Below are positions 1-8,492 of a stretch of 64,000 bases of DNA, piece after piece. Origin of the DNA: Streptomyces sp. NBC_00273 (GTDB lineage: Bacteria > Actinomycetota > Actinomycetes > Streptomycetales > Streptomycetaceae); contig NZ_CP108067.1 of the NCBI RefSeq assembly GCF_036178145.1, forward strand, positions 6,523,501 to 6,587,500, read 5' to 3'. The notes beneath the pieces are model-generated. The model worked only from the letters and a program-made list of their open reading frames with translations. It had not been told where the DNA came from and did no database searches. Position 1 is the first letter of the stretch, and every line of letters begins with the position of its first letter. The position numbers were made by a program, and so were the translations under genes.

Positions 1-437
1 GCGCGGACCCCGGGCCGCACGGCCGCCGAGAGCGCCAGGCAGTCGTCCATCGTGCGGAAGGCGTGCACCCCGTCCGGGAGGTCCCGCCCCTCGGGTTCGA
101 ACAGCCCGCGCAGCGGCGGGAGCACCGCGTTCGAACCGGTGGCCAGCACCAGCGTGTCGTACCGGGCCACCGTGCCGTCGTCGCAGTGCACGGCCCGCTC
201 CGCGCGGTCCACGCGCACCGCCCGCACCCCGCGCCGCAGCGCCGGGCCGGGCGCCGGAAGGGCCGTCACCTCCGGTGCGTACCGGCCCGCGAGGACCTCG
301 GCGAGCAGGACCCGGTTGTACGGCGCGTGGGTCTCCTCGCCGAGGACGGTCACGGCCGCGGCCGGGCCGAGCCGCTGCGCGAGCCGCAGGCCCGCGAGGC
401 CGCCGCCGATCACCACCACACGCTGGTCCGAGGTCAT
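1..437 (-). CDS. NAD(P)/FAD-dependent oxidoreductase, N-terminal part (cut by left edge)
   Basis: About 145 N-terminal residues are visible and the rest lies beyond the left edge. The start is ATG at 437. The protein begins with a beta strand and a dinucleotide-binding GGGLAG motif (VVVIGGGLAGLRLAQRL), followed by APYNRVLLAEVLAG and LVLATGSNAVLPP. These are typical of the FAD domains of NirB-like and rubredoxin-reductase-like enzymes that feed electrons to nitrate or nitrite reductase. It would be a cytoplasmic flavoprotein. A GlnR-like triple half-site lies 22 bp upstream, and a nitrate reductase gene lies 12.5 kb away at 12996, so a role in nitrate/nitrite assimilation is likely but inferred. 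The exact partner cannot be told because the C-terminus is missing. Confidence 0.8.
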   Translation of the reverse strand, partial: MTSDQRVVVIGGGLAGLRLAQRLGPAAAVTVLGEETHAPYNRVLLAEVLAGRYAPEVTALPAPGPALRRGVRAVRVDRAERAVHCDDGTVARYDTLVLATGSNAVLPPLRGLFEPEGRDLPDGVHAFRTMDDCLALSAAVRPGVR

Positions 438-459
438 GCCACGAGCGTGCGCGGCCGCT

Positions 460-486
460 GTTTCCCCACGGCATCGCCCCTGTTAC
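460..486 (-). promoter_or_regulatory. Candidate GlnR-binding site upstream of the FAD oxidoreductase
   Basis: Read on the minus strand: GTAAC (486-482), six bases, GATGC (475-471), six bases, GAAAC (464-460). The streptomycete GlnR consensus is gTnAc-n6-GaAAc repeated with an 11-bp period, and these three half-sites keep that period exactly. The site ends 22 bp before the ATG at 437. The match is by eye and the middle half-site is weak. Confidence 0.45.
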
Positions 487-581
487 CCGGACGGAACGCC
501 GACCTCAGCGCCGGGGTTAAGGGTCGGTGAGGCCTTCCTCAAGGCCGCCTTAAGCACCATCGGGGCCGCCACCTGCGCCCT

Positions 582-587
582 TAGCGT
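582..587 (+). promoter_or_regulatory. Probable -10 element of a leaderless transcript
   Basis: TAGCGT lies 7 bases before the ATG at 595. That ATG has no Shine-Dalgarno sequence, which fits a leaderless mRNA. No convincing -35 box was found at the right distance. Confidence 0.4.
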
Positions 588-594
588 GATCCGT

Positions 595-1890
595 ATGCGG
601 AATGCGGTGGTACGGGTGAGGGGCGGGATGCTGGGCGGTGCGGGGGTGGTGACCCTGCTCTGGGCGGCGCAGGTGCGGCCCTCGGCCCGGCCCGACGCGC
701 TGTTCGCCACCGCCGCGCACCTGTCCGGTCTGCTCGCCGGGTACGGGGTGCTGGTGCTGCTGTTCCTGATGGCCCGGGTACCCGCCGTCGAGCACGGGGT
801 CGGCGCCGACCGGCTCGCCCGCTGGCACGCCTTCGGCGGCCGGTACGTCCTGCTGCTCGTCTTCGGGCACGGAACCTTCGCCCTGCTCGGATACGCCGTG
901 CACGAGGGGATCGACGTGGTCTCCGCCGCCTCGGAGCTGCTCGGTTACCCCGCGCTCGCCGCCGCCGCTGCCGGGACCGTCCTCCTGGCCGCGGTCGGCG
1001 TGACCTCCGCCCGGGCGGTACGTCGCCGGGTGCCGCACGAAACCTGGCGAGGGGTGCACCTGCTGGTCTACGTCGCCGCCGCCCTCGCCTTCGGGCACCA
1101 GCTCGCCGGCCCCGATCTGGCCGCGGCCGCCTGGTTCTGGGCGCTCGCCCACACCGTGGTCGCCGTCCTGCTGCTCTGGTACCGCGCCGTGGTTCCCGTA
1201 CGGCAGGCCCTGCGGCACGCGCTGCGGGTCGCGGACGTCCGGGTCGAGGGCCCCGGGGTGGTCTCCGTCGTCGTCTACGGAGAGCACCTCGCGGAACTGC
1301 GCGCGGAGCCGGGCCAGTTCCTGCGCTGGCGGTTCCTCCAGCGGCGACTGTGGCACACGGCCCTGCCGTTCTCGCTGTCCGCGCCCGTCCGCGGCAACGC
1401 CCTGCGGATCACCGTGAAGGGGCTCGGCGGCCACTCCCGCCGGATCCGCCGGCTGCGCCCCGGGACGCGGGTGCTGGCCACCGGGCCGTTCGGCGCGCTC
1501 ACCGCCGCCCGGCGGACCCGGCCCAAGGTGCTGCTGATCGCGGGCGGGGTCGGGATCACCCCGATGCGGGCCCTGTTCGAGACGCTGCCCGGGGGCCCCG
1601 GGGACATCACCCTGCTCTACCGGGCCGGGACCGAGGAGCACCTGGTCCTGCGGGCCGAGCTGGAGGCCATCGCCGCCGAGCGGCAGGCCGGTCTGCACTA
1701 CCTGCTCGGGCCGTCCGGCGCGGCCTACGACCCGCTGGCCCCGCAGGCGCTGGCCGCGCTGGTGCCCGACCTGGCCGAGCACGACGTGTACCTGTGCGGG
1801 CCGCCGGGGATGGCCGGGGCGACCCGGGCCGCGCTGCTGCGGGCCGGGGTGCCGGCCGGCCGCATCCATTCGGAGTGCTTCAGCTTCTGA
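595..1890 (+). CDS. Ferric-reductase-like transmembrane FAD/NAD(P) oxidoreductase
   Basis: This is a 431-residue membrane flavocytochrome-like protein. Residues about 10-195 hold roughly six hydrophobic segments with histidines on opposing helices (RWHAFGGRY, VFGHGTFALL, GVHLLVYV, FGHQLAG) that could bind haem. An FAD domain follows, with LPFSLSAP, and then an NAD(P)-binding domain with LLIAGGVGITPM near residue 315 and YLCGPPGM near the C-terminus. The last residues, ECFSF, are typical of ferredoxin-NADP reductase folds. It probably moves electrons from NAD(P)H through FAD and haem across the membrane, for example to ferric iron, but the acceptor is unknown. The frame stays open far upstream; I chose ATG 595 because the coding character starts there and a -10 element sits just in front. 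GTG 586 is an alternative. Confidence 0.85.
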   Translation: MRNAVVRVRGGMLGGAGVVTLLWAAQVRPSARPDALFATAAHLSGLLAGYGVLVLLFLMARVPAVEHGVGADRLARWHAFGGRYVLLLVFGHGTFALLGYAVHEGIDVVSAASELLGYPALAAAAAGTVLLAAVGVTSARAVRRRVPHETWRGVHLLVYVAAALAFGHQLAGPDLAAAAWFWALAHTVVAVLLLWYRAVVPVRQALRHALRVADVRVEGPGVVSVVVYGEHLAELRAEPGQFLRWRFLQRRLWHTALPFSLSAPVRGNALRITVKGLGGHSRRIRRLRPGTRVLATGPFGALTAARRTRPKVLLIAGGVGITPMRALFETLPGGPGDITLLYRAGTEEHLVLRAELEAIAAERQAGLHYLLGPSGAAYDPLAPQALAALVPDLAEHDVYLCGPPGMAGATRAALLRAGVPAGRIHSECFSF

Positions 1891-1905
1891 GCCGCGCGCC
1901 CACTG

Positions 1906-1932
1906 CCCGCGATCCCCGCGATCCCCGCGATG
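1906..1932 (+). repeat. Three 9-bp tandem repeats (CCCGCGATC)
   Basis: Two exact copies of CCCGCGATC and a third ending in G run head to tail, followed by looser copies to about 1985. They lie between the reductase stop and the next start. No function is evident. Confidence 0.6.
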
Positions 1933-2005
1933 CCGGGCCACCCCCGCGTTCCCTGCGTTTCCCGCGATCCCTGCGTTCCCGCGTTCTCCGAGGAGTCACC
2001 GCCCC

Positions 2006-2293
2006 ATGCGTCACCCGCTGCACGTCGCCCTCTCCGTACCCGTCGGCGCCGAGGCTCCCGCGGCGGCGGCCGCGGCCCGGCACCGCAAGCCGCGGCGTCC
2101 CTCGCCGGTGCGGGCCGCACTGGCCGCGCTGGCTTGCGTACCGCCCGCGCAGCAGCTGGCGGCGGGGCTGGGGGCGGTCAGCGTGCTGGCCGCGACCGTG
2201 CTGACGGCGGCCGTGGACCCGGCGGCTCCGGTGGCCCCGGACCGGGTCCCGGCTCGGCAAAGCTCAACCTTTGCGCAAGTTTCAGGGAATTGA
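2006..2293 (+). CDS. Small hypothetical protein with one hydrophobic segment
   Basis: A 95-residue frame starts at ATG 2006, with AGGAG at 1991-1995, ten bases upstream. The sequence is alanine- and arginine-rich (HRKPRRPSPVRAAL) and has one possible membrane segment, LGAVSVLAATVLTAAV. No family was recognised. It follows the ferric-reductase-like gene on the same strand at 115 bp, so it may be co-transcribed. The good ribosome site and position make it plausible, but its low complexity leaves room for doubt. Confidence 0.45.
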   Translation: MRHPLHVALSVPVGAEAPAAAAAARHRKPRRPSPVRAALAALACVPPAQQLAAGLGAVSVLAATVLTAAVDPAAPVAPDRVPARQSSTFAQVSGN

Positions 2294-2329
2294 ATGGTCA
2301 CTGCACCGACAGCTCCATAGGGTCAGTTC

Positions 2330-3106
2330 GTGCCTGACATATCAACGACCATGATCATCGTCCTGTGCGTGGCCGCGGCTGCGGCCGGCTGGATCGATGC
2401 GGTGGTGGGCGGCGGCGGCCTGCTGCTCCTGCCCGCGCTTCTCCTCGGCCTGCCGAACGCCCACCCCGCCACCGTCCTCGGTACCAACAAGGCCGTGGCC
2501 ATCGTCGGCACCGCGGGGGCGGCCGTGACGTACGCCCGCAAGGCCCCGGTGAACGTGAAGCTGGCCGTCCGCATCGGCCTGGCCGCGCTCGCCGGCTCGA
2601 TGGGCGGAGCCGCGCTCGCCGGCGGCATCAGCAAGGACGCCCTCCGCCCGTTGATCATGGTGGTCCTCGTGATCGTCGCGGGCGTCGTGATCTTCAAGCC
2701 GGGCTTCGGCACCGCCCCCTCGACCGCGCCCGTCAGCCGGCAACGGGTGCTGCTCGCCATCGGACTCGCGGGCCTGGGCATCGGCTTCTACGACGGCCTC
2801 ATCGGGCCCGGCACCGGCACCTTCCTGGTGCTCGCGCTCACGGCACTGCTCCACCTCGACCTGGTCACCGCCTCCGCCACCGCCAAGATCGTGAACTGTT
2901 GCACCAACGCCGGGGCGCTCGCGATGTTCGCCTACCAGGGCATGGTGCTGTGGCAGCTGGCCGCACTCATGGCGGTGTTCAACCTGGCCGGCGGCATGAT
3001 CGGCGCCGGTATGGCGCTCAAGAAGGGCAGCGGCTTCGTCCGCGGCGTGCTGCTGACGGTCGTGGGCGCGCTGGTGCTCAAGCTCGGCTTCGAGCAGTGG
3101 GGCTAG
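2330..3106 (+). CDS. TSUP (TauE/SafE) family membrane transporter
   Basis: This is a 258-residue integral membrane protein with about eight hydrophobic helices. The family signature region AAGWIDAVVGGGGLLLLPAL follows the first helix, and a matching repeat, GFYDGLIGPGTGTFL, occurs in the second half. The gene-internal duplication is typical of TSUP transporters, which export sulfite, sulfonates or related organic anions. Length is normal for the family. The start is GTG 2330 with only a weak purine stretch upstream. The substrate cannot be inferred from context. Confidence 0.9.
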   Translation: MPDISTTMIIVLCVAAAAAGWIDAVVGGGGLLLLPALLLGLPNAHPATVLGTNKAVAIVGTAGAAVTYARKAPVNVKLAVRIGLAALAGSMGGAALAGGISKDALRPLIMVVLVIVAGVVIFKPGFGTAPSTAPVSRQRVLLAIGLAGLGIGFYDGLIGPGTGTFLVLALTALLHLDLVTASATAKIVNCCTNAGALAMFAYQGMVLWQLAALMAVFNLAGGMIGAGMALKKGSGFVRGVLLTVVGALVLKLGFEQWG

Positions 3107-3121
3107 ACGCCCCGGGGGCCG

Positions 3122-3778
3122 CTAGTACGTCCCGGTGAGGTGCGCGAAGACGACCACGTTGCCGCGGTAGCCCGTGCGCGGCGAGAAGCCGCCGCCGCAG
3201 GTGATCACCCGTAGCTCGGCGCGCGCCGAAGGCCCGTACACGCGGGTGTCGGGGAAGGCCTTGGCGTCGTAGACCTCGACCGCGTGCACCGTGAACACCG
3301 CCGTACGGCCGTCCGCGCGCGGGATCTCGATGGAGGCCCCGCGGCGCAGCGCGCCCAGGTGGTAGAAGACCCCCGGCCCGGCGGCGTCGTCCACGTGCCC
3401 GGCGATGACCGCGGTGCCGGTGGCGCCCGGGGTGGTGCCGTCGCGGTACCAGCCGGCCAGGTCGCGCCGGTCCGGCGGCGGCACTTCGAGGCTGCCGCGC
3501 GGATCCAGGCCGAGCCCGGTCAACGGGGCGTCGACCCGGATGGAGGGGATCCGGATCCGGGCCGGCGGGGAACCGGGGAGCGGGGCGATCCCGGGGCCCA
3601 CCACGCCGGCTGCGTTCAGCGACTCGGCGGGGGAGGGCAGCGGCGGTCCGACGGGCTCACGCGAACCGCTGGTCACGAGCCAGATGCCGACACAGGCGGC
3701 GAGCGCGACGAGTCCGCCGTGGCGGGCGGTGGGGGTGCGGGGGAACCGGTTCCGCGCGCCACCGAAATCGCCACCCAT
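3122..3778 (-). CDS. Class F sortase
   Basis: A 218-residue sortase with one N-terminal membrane anchor (residues about 20-37), a proline-rich linker and a C-terminal catalytic domain. The catalytic residues are visible: His128 in VIAGHVDD, Cys194 in VITCGGG and Arg205 in TGYRGNVVV. Class F sortases of actinobacteria work outside the membrane as transpeptidases on sorting-signal proteins. The next gene upstream on the same strand (3908-4450) encodes a secreted protein with a C-terminal membrane segment, so the two may be partners. It ends 15 bp from the convergent transporter gene. The family is certain from the motifs; the substrate is unknown. Confidence 0.92.
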   Translation of the reverse strand: MGGDFGGARNRFPRTPTARHGGLVALAACVGIWLVTSGSREPVGPPLPSPAESLNAAGVVGPGIAPLPGSPPARIRIPSIRVDAPLTGLGLDPRGSLEVPPPDRRDLAGWYRDGTTPGATGTAVIAGHVDDAAGPGVFYHLGALRRGASIEIPRADGRTAVFTVHAVEVYDAKAFPDTRVYGPSARAELRVITCGGGFSPRTGYRGNVVVFAHLTGTY

Positions 3779-3907
3779 GCGTACCCCCTCGGCTTCCGTT
3801 TCGGGGTGACTGGCCGTCGCCCGGCCCCGCGAACGGGGGGACCTCGCGGGGCGGGCGACGGGGGACGGTACCGGTCGGACCGCGGCCGGAGCCGCGGTGG
3901 GCGTCCG

Positions 3908-4450
3908 TCAGCTCCGCGTGCCGCTCGCCCGGCGACGCAGGAGCCAGGTACCGCCGACGGCGGCAGCGGCCAGAACGGCCGCCCCCGCCGCGATCTTGGC
4001 GGGGTCGGTGGTGGTGGTCGTGCCACCGCCCACCCCGGTGTTGACGTGGCCCTGCGGGCCGCGCTCGGTGACGATCAGGTTGCCGGTGGCGAACTTGCCG
4101 TTCGCGCAGGTCGCGCCGATGGCGTAGGTGCCGCCGCGGGTGCCGTGGGCGATCTGGAACTGTCCCACGACCACCTCCTTGTGGGTGCCCGGGACCAGCT
4201 TGAACCGGCCGCCGCCCACGGTGGTGGCATCGCCGTCCGCGTGGCTGCCACTGCCGCAGGCGGTGGTGTTCACGGTGACGGTGGCCCCGGGGGCGGCCGA
4301 CTTGGGCCACACCTCCAGCGGCGCGAAGTCCCCGGGTGCGAAGCCCACCACGCCGAGTTCCGCGGCGGCGACCGCGCCGGCGACCGGACCCGTGAACGCG
4401 GCGGCGGTCAGCGCGGTCGCGGTCAACAGGTGTGCGGTACGTCGGCGCAT
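3908..4450 (-). CDS. Secreted, C-terminally membrane-anchored protein beside the sortase
   Basis: A 180-residue exported protein. Residues 1-30 are a signal peptide (basic start, then LLTATALTAAAFTGPVAG). The middle is an immunoglobulin-like or beta-rich domain with paired cysteines (TTACGSG, ATCANGK). A Thr-rich linker (GGGTTTTT) then leads to a C-terminal hydrophobic helix ending in LLRRRASGTRS. That tail resembles a sortase substrate, but no LPXTG or LAXTG motif precedes it, so it may simply be membrane-anchored. The start is ATG 4450 with GGAGAG upstream. It lies 129 bp before the sortase gene on the same strand and is probably functionally linked to it. Confidence 0.8.
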   Translation of the reverse strand: MRRRTAHLLTATALTAAAFTGPVAGAVAAAELGVVGFAPGDFAPLEVWPKSAAPGATVTVNTTACGSGSHADGDATTVGGGRFKLVPGTHKEVVVGQFQIAHGTRGGTYAIGATCANGKFATGNLIVTERGPQGHVNTGVGGGTTTTTDPAKIAAGAAVLAAAAVGGTWLLRRRASGTRS

Positions 4451-4710
4451 GGGGACTCTCCTGGAGACACGGGGTCGTGCTTCCGAGGAAACCCGGCCCG
4501 CCCGCCGCACGCCTGCTGATGTTCCGTCAGGTATGCCTGTTCGGGACCCGACCGGGGGTCGTCCTCGCAGGTCAACACGTGTACCGCGGCCATCGGAGCA
4601 CCCCGCGCCGTCCGGGTGACTCCGGCGGTGCGTACGGTGGTGGGGCGCGGAGGGGCCGGGACCTTCGGCCCGGCCCGCGCACTGCCGCGCCATTGCTGAG
4701 GGAGGGCCCC

Positions 4711-5157
4711 GTGACATCGGTCGAACGGCTACCGGACCCGAGCGATCCGCTCCCGTTCTTCGTCTACGGGACCCTGCGCCCGGGCGAGGTCAACCACGAC
4801 CTCTTCCTGCGCGGCCGCACGGCCTCGGAGGAGCCGGCCGTCCTCCCGGACGCGGCGCTCTACGACGGCCCCGGATATCCGTACGCGGTCCACCGTCCCG
4901 GCACGGCGGTCGTCGGCGAGCTGATCACGGCGGCGCCGGGCGCCTACGGGAAGCTGCTGGCCGCGCTGGACCAGCTGGAGGAGTACGGGGGCCCGGGCCG
5001 CCCGGGGAACGTCTACGACCGGATGGCCCGCCCGGCCCTGCGCCCCGACGGCACCACGGTCCGCGCCTGGGTCTACCTGGCGGCCCCGCTGATCGCCCGC
5101 GACCTGCGGGAATCGGGCACCGAGATCCCCGGCGGCGACTGGTTCGCGCGCCGCTGA
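4711..5157 (+). CDS. Gamma-glutamylcyclotransferase-like protein
   Basis: A 148-residue cytoplasmic protein of the GGCT/AIG2 fold. The substrate-binding signature FFVYGTLRPGE is at residues about 11-21, and the conserved acidic region LDQLEEYGG follows near residue 90. These enzymes cyclise gamma-glutamyl amines or peptides to 5-oxoproline. The start is GTG 4711, preceded by GAGGGAGGG at good spacing; the frame is open further upstream but lacks coding character. It converges with dnaG, 7 bp away. Confidence 0.85.
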   Translation: MTSVERLPDPSDPLPFFVYGTLRPGEVNHDLFLRGRTASEEPAVLPDAALYDGPGYPYAVHRPGTAVVGELITAAPGAYGKLLAALDQLEEYGGPGRPGNVYDRMARPALRPDGTTVRAWVYLAAPLIARDLRESGTEIPGGDWFARR

Positions 5158-5164
5158 CCCGCGG

Positions 5165-7090
5165 CTACAGGCCCTCGGCGCCGCGGTTGCGCAGCCGCTG
5201 GCCGTACTGCTGGAGCACCCACAGCTCCTCCTGGACGGCCGCGAGTTGTTCCGGCGGAGCCTGCGGGCCCAGCCGCGACAGCGTGCCCTGGATCTCGTGG
5301 ACCCGGCGGTCGACGGCGCGCAGCCGCACCTGGACCAGCTGGACCCCCGCGTACATCTCGTCCACCGTCTTCGCGTGGATGGCCTCGACCGCCAGCTCCG
5401 TGACGAGCGCGCGCACGGTGTCGTTCGGGGCGGCCTCGCGGACGCGGGCCAGGTAGTCCTCCGTGCCGAGCGAGGCGCCGCCCGCGTCCAGGATCGCCTG
5501 GCGCACGGCCGCGTAGGGCGGGGCGGTGAACTCGTCCATCCCGTACGCGTCGAAGGCCGGGGAGACCAGGGCGGGCCGCTGGAGGGCGAGCTTCAGCAGC
5601 TCGCGTTCGGTGCGGTGGGCCGGGCTGCGCAGGTTCAGCGCGGGGCCCCCGGCCGGCTGGGCCGCGGGCGCGGGGACGTCCTCGTAGGACGGGCGGCCCC
5701 GCTGCGGCTTCCCGCCGGGCCGGCCGCCCTGCGGTCCGTCGCCCTGGCCGCGCTCGCGGGCCCAGCGCGCCAGCTGTGCGACCCGCTTGACCACGAACTG
5801 CTCGTCGCGGATGCCCAGCATGCCCGCCAGCTGGACCGCCGACTCGTGCTGGATCGCGATGTTCTTGATGTTGGCGACGACGGGCGCGGCCTCGTCCAGG
5901 GCGGCCGCCCGGCCCGCCGGGTTCTCCAGGTTGTGCCGGGCGACGATGTGCCGCAGTGCGAACTCGAACAGCGGCGTGCGGGCCTCCACCAAGCCGGCCA
6001 CGGCCGCGTCGCCCTGCGCGAGGCGCAGGTCGCAGGGGTCCATGCCGCCGGGGGCGATGGTGATCGAGGTCTCCGCGGCGAACTTCTGGTCGTCCTCGAA
6101 GGCCCGCAGGGCGGCCTTCTGGCCCGCCGCGTCGCCGTCGAAGGTGAAGATCACCTCGGCGGTGGCGTTGTCCATCAGCAGCCGGCGCAGGATCTTGATG
6201 TGGTCCCCGCCGAAGGCGGTGCCACAGGTCGCGATCGCGGTGGTGACCCCGGCCATGTGGCAGGCCATCACGTCCGTGTAGCCCTCGACGACCACGGCCC
6301 GGGAGGTCTTCGCGATCTCCTTCTTCGCCAGGTCGATGCCGTACAGCACCTGGGACTTCTTGTAGATCGCGGTCTCGGGGGTGTTCAGGTACTTCGGGCC
6401 GTTGTCGTCGTCGCGCAGCTTGCGCGCGCCGAAGCCGACCACCTCGCCGCTGATGTCGCGGATCGGCCACATCAGCCGGCCGCGGAAGCGGTCGATCGGC
6501 TTGCCGCTGCGGCTGTCCTGGGCGAGCCCGGAGGTGATCAGCTCCTTGTCGCTGAAGCCCTTGCCGCGCAGGAAGCGGGTCAGGTGGTCCCACCCGGCCG
6601 GGCTGTAGCCCACGCTGAAGTGCGCGGCCGCGGCCTGGTCGAAGCCGCGCTCCGCCAGGAACTTGCGGCCGATCTCGGCCTCGGGGCTGCCCAGCTGGTC
6701 GACGTAGAACTGGGCGGCGGCCTTGTGCGCCTCGACCAGCCGGATGCGGTCACCGCGGCCGCTGGTGCCCGCGGTGTAGCCGCCCTCCTCGTACCGCAGG
6801 GTGATGCCGGCCAGGCCGGCCAGGCGCTCGACCGCCTCCGAGAAGGAGAGGTGGTCGATCTTCATGACGAAGTCGAGGGTGTCCCCGCCCGCCTGGCAGC
6901 CGAAGCAGTGGTAGAGCCCCTTGCTGGGGCTGACCTGGAAGGAAGGGGACTTCTCGTCGTGGAAGGGGCACAGGCCCTTGAGGTTGCCGCCGCCCGCGTT
7001 GCGCAGCTGGAGGTACTCGGAGACCACGGCGTCGATCGGGACCGCGTCCCGTACCGCCTTCACGTCGTCGTCGTTGATCCGTCCTGCCAC
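5165..7090 (-). CDS. dnaG: DNA primase DnaG
   Basis: A 641-residue bacterial primase that makes RNA primers for DNA replication. The N-terminal zinc domain has Cys41, His44, Cys62 and Cys65 (LCPFHDEKSPSF and YHCFGCQ). The RNA polymerase core carries the TOPRIM motifs VVEGYTDVMA and FTFDGDAAGQ. The C-terminal 200 residues, which bind the DnaB helicase, follow a proline/glycine-rich linker at about 440-475. Length is typical. It is the last gene of a minus-strand run with dgt and an FAD reductase, 34 bp after the reductase stop. Confidence 0.98.
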   Translation of the reverse strand: MAGRINDDDVKAVRDAVPIDAVVSEYLQLRNAGGGNLKGLCPFHDEKSPSFQVSPSKGLYHCFGCQAGGDTLDFVMKIDHLSFSEAVERLAGLAGITLRYEEGGYTAGTSGRGDRIRLVEAHKAAAQFYVDQLGSPEAEIGRKFLAERGFDQAAAAHFSVGYSPAGWDHLTRFLRGKGFSDKELITSGLAQDSRSGKPIDRFRGRLMWPIRDISGEVVGFGARKLRDDDNGPKYLNTPETAIYKKSQVLYGIDLAKKEIAKTSRAVVVEGYTDVMACHMAGVTTAIATCGTAFGGDHIKILRRLLMDNATAEVIFTFDGDAAGQKAALRAFEDDQKFAAETSITIAPGGMDPCDLRLAQGDAAVAGLVEARTPLFEFALRHIVARHNLENPAGRAAALDEAAPVVANIKNIAIQHESAVQLAGMLGIRDEQFVVKRVAQLARWARERGQGDGPQGGRPGGKPQRGRPSYEDVPAPAAQPAGGPALNLRSPAHRTERELLKLALQRPALVSPAFDAYGMDEFTAPPYAAVRQAILDAGGASLGTEDYLARVREAAPNDTVRALVTELAVEAIHAKTVDEMYAGVQLVQVRLRAVDRRVHEIQGTLSRLGPQAPPEQLAAVQEELWVLQQYGQRLRNRGAEGL

Positions 7091-7124
7091 CCGTGAAGTC
7101 TACGGCCGGGCGCCGGCAATTCGG

Positions 7125-8399
7125 TCAGGCCCCCTCGGCCCGCACCAGGGAGTCAAGCGGAATGGATGGGTCCGCCAGCGCCTCGCGGTTGACCGGGGTC
7201 TTCGACCTGATCAGGGCCTGGATGTGCTCGGTGACGTCCCACACGTTCACGTTCATCCCGGCCAGGACCCGCCCCTGCGACAGCCAGAAGGCGATGAACT
7301 CCCGCTTGCCCGCGTCCCCGCGGATCAGCACCTGGTCGTAGCCGCCGGCCGGCGCGTACCCCGAGTACTCCAGGCCCACGTCGTACTGGTCCGAGAAGAA
7401 GTACGGCACCCGGTCGTAGCCGACCTCCTGGCCCAGCATGGCCCGTGCGGCGGCCGGCCCGCCGTTCAGCGCGTTGGCCCAGTGCTCCACCCGCAGCCGG
7501 GTCCCGAGCACCGGGTGGTGGGCGGCGGCCACGTCCCCGACCGCGTAGACGTCCGGGTCGGAGGTGCGCAGGGAGGAGTCAACCGCGATCCCGCCGCCGT
7601 GCTCCCGGTCGACCAGGGCCAGCCCGGCGGTCTCGGCGAGCGCGGTCCGCGGGGCGGCCCCGATCGCGGAGAGCACCGCGTGCGCCGGGTGCTCCTCCCC
7701 GTCGTCGGTACGGGCGGCCAGCACCATGCCGTCGTGGCCCACGATCTCGGTCAGCCGCGCCCCGAAGTGGAACCGCACCCCGTGATCGGAGTGCAGGTCC
7801 GCGAAGAGCCGGCCGATCTCCGGGCCGAGCACCGCGTGCAGCGGCGTGGCCTCCGGCTCGACGACGGTGACCTCGGCGCCGTAGCCGCGGGCCGCGGCGG
7901 CCACCTCCAGCCCGATCCACCCGGCGCCCGCGATGAGCAGGTGCCCGTTGTCCCGGCCGAGCCCGGCCAGTACGCCCTTCAGTCGTTCGGCGTGCGCGAG
8001 GCGCCGCAGGTGGTGCACCCCGGCCAGGCCGGTGCCGGGGACGTCCAGGCGGCGCGGCTCGGCGCCGGTGGCCAGCAGCAGCTTGTCGTAGAACAGGACG
8101 GTGCCGTCGCCGAGGACCACCTTCTTGGCGTCCCGGTCGAGGTGGACGGCGGGCTGCCCGAGGTGCAGCTCGATGTCGGAGGCCGCGTACCAGGACGGCT
8201 CGTGGACGAAGACGCTCTCCCGGTCGTCCTTGCCGGTCAGGTAGCCCTTGGACAGCGGGGGGCGTTCGTAGGGGTGGTCGCGCTCGTCGCCGATCAGGAT
8301 CACCCGCCCCGTGAACCCCTCGGACCTCAGCGTTTCGGCCGCCTTCGCCCCGGCGAGCCCCGCGCCGACGATGACGAACGTCCGGTGTGCGTCGACCAC
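7125..8399 (-). CDS. FAD-dependent NAD(P)H reductase (ferredoxin/rubredoxin reductase type)
   Basis: A 424-residue flavoprotein. FVIVGAGLAGAKAAETL at the N-terminus binds FAD, HLLIAGAGWIGLEVAA in the middle binds NAD(P)H, and VYAVGDVAAAHHP is the late FAD motif. A C-terminal reductase domain completes the typical ferredoxin-reductase-like layout. It likely passes electrons from NAD(P)H to a ferredoxin or oxygenase, partner unknown. I chose GTG 8399 because a perfect AGGAGG lies six bases upstream (8411-8406). ATG 8414, five codons earlier, has the weaker GGAGAGG and would place that AGGAGG inside the gene. It sits between dgt and dnaG on the same strand. Confidence 0.9.
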   Translation of the reverse strand: MVDAHRTFVIVGAGLAGAKAAETLRSEGFTGRVILIGDERDHPYERPPLSKGYLTGKDDRESVFVHEPSWYAASDIELHLGQPAVHLDRDAKKVVLGDGTVLFYDKLLLATGAEPRRLDVPGTGLAGVHHLRRLAHAERLKGVLAGLGRDNGHLLIAGAGWIGLEVAAAARGYGAEVTVVEPEATPLHAVLGPEIGRLFADLHSDHGVRFHFGARLTEIVGHDGMVLAARTDDGEEHPAHAVLSAIGAAPRTALAETAGLALVDREHGGGIAVDSSLRTSDPDVYAVGDVAAAHHPVLGTRLRVEHWANALNGGPAAARAMLGQEVGYDRVPYFFSDQYDVGLEYSGYAPAGGYDQVLIRGDAGKREFIAFWLSQGRVLAGMNVNVWDVTEHIQALIRSKTPVNREALADPSIPLDSLVRAEGA

Positions 8400-8492
8400 C
8401 TGATGCCTCCTCATAACCTCTCCGCCACATGCGAGCACATGCGAGCGTCCCGCACCGAGCCTGCCGCGTGAAGGGGGAGTGGCTCGATCAGC

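Noticed and set aside
3908..4000. LPXTG-type sorting signal in the protein beside the sortase
   Set aside because: The C-terminal helix and basic tail are present, but no LPXTG, LAXTG or close variant precedes them.
5246..7096. Plus-strand frame antisense to dnaG
   Set aside because: It contains no motifs and is fully explained as the complement of the primase gene.
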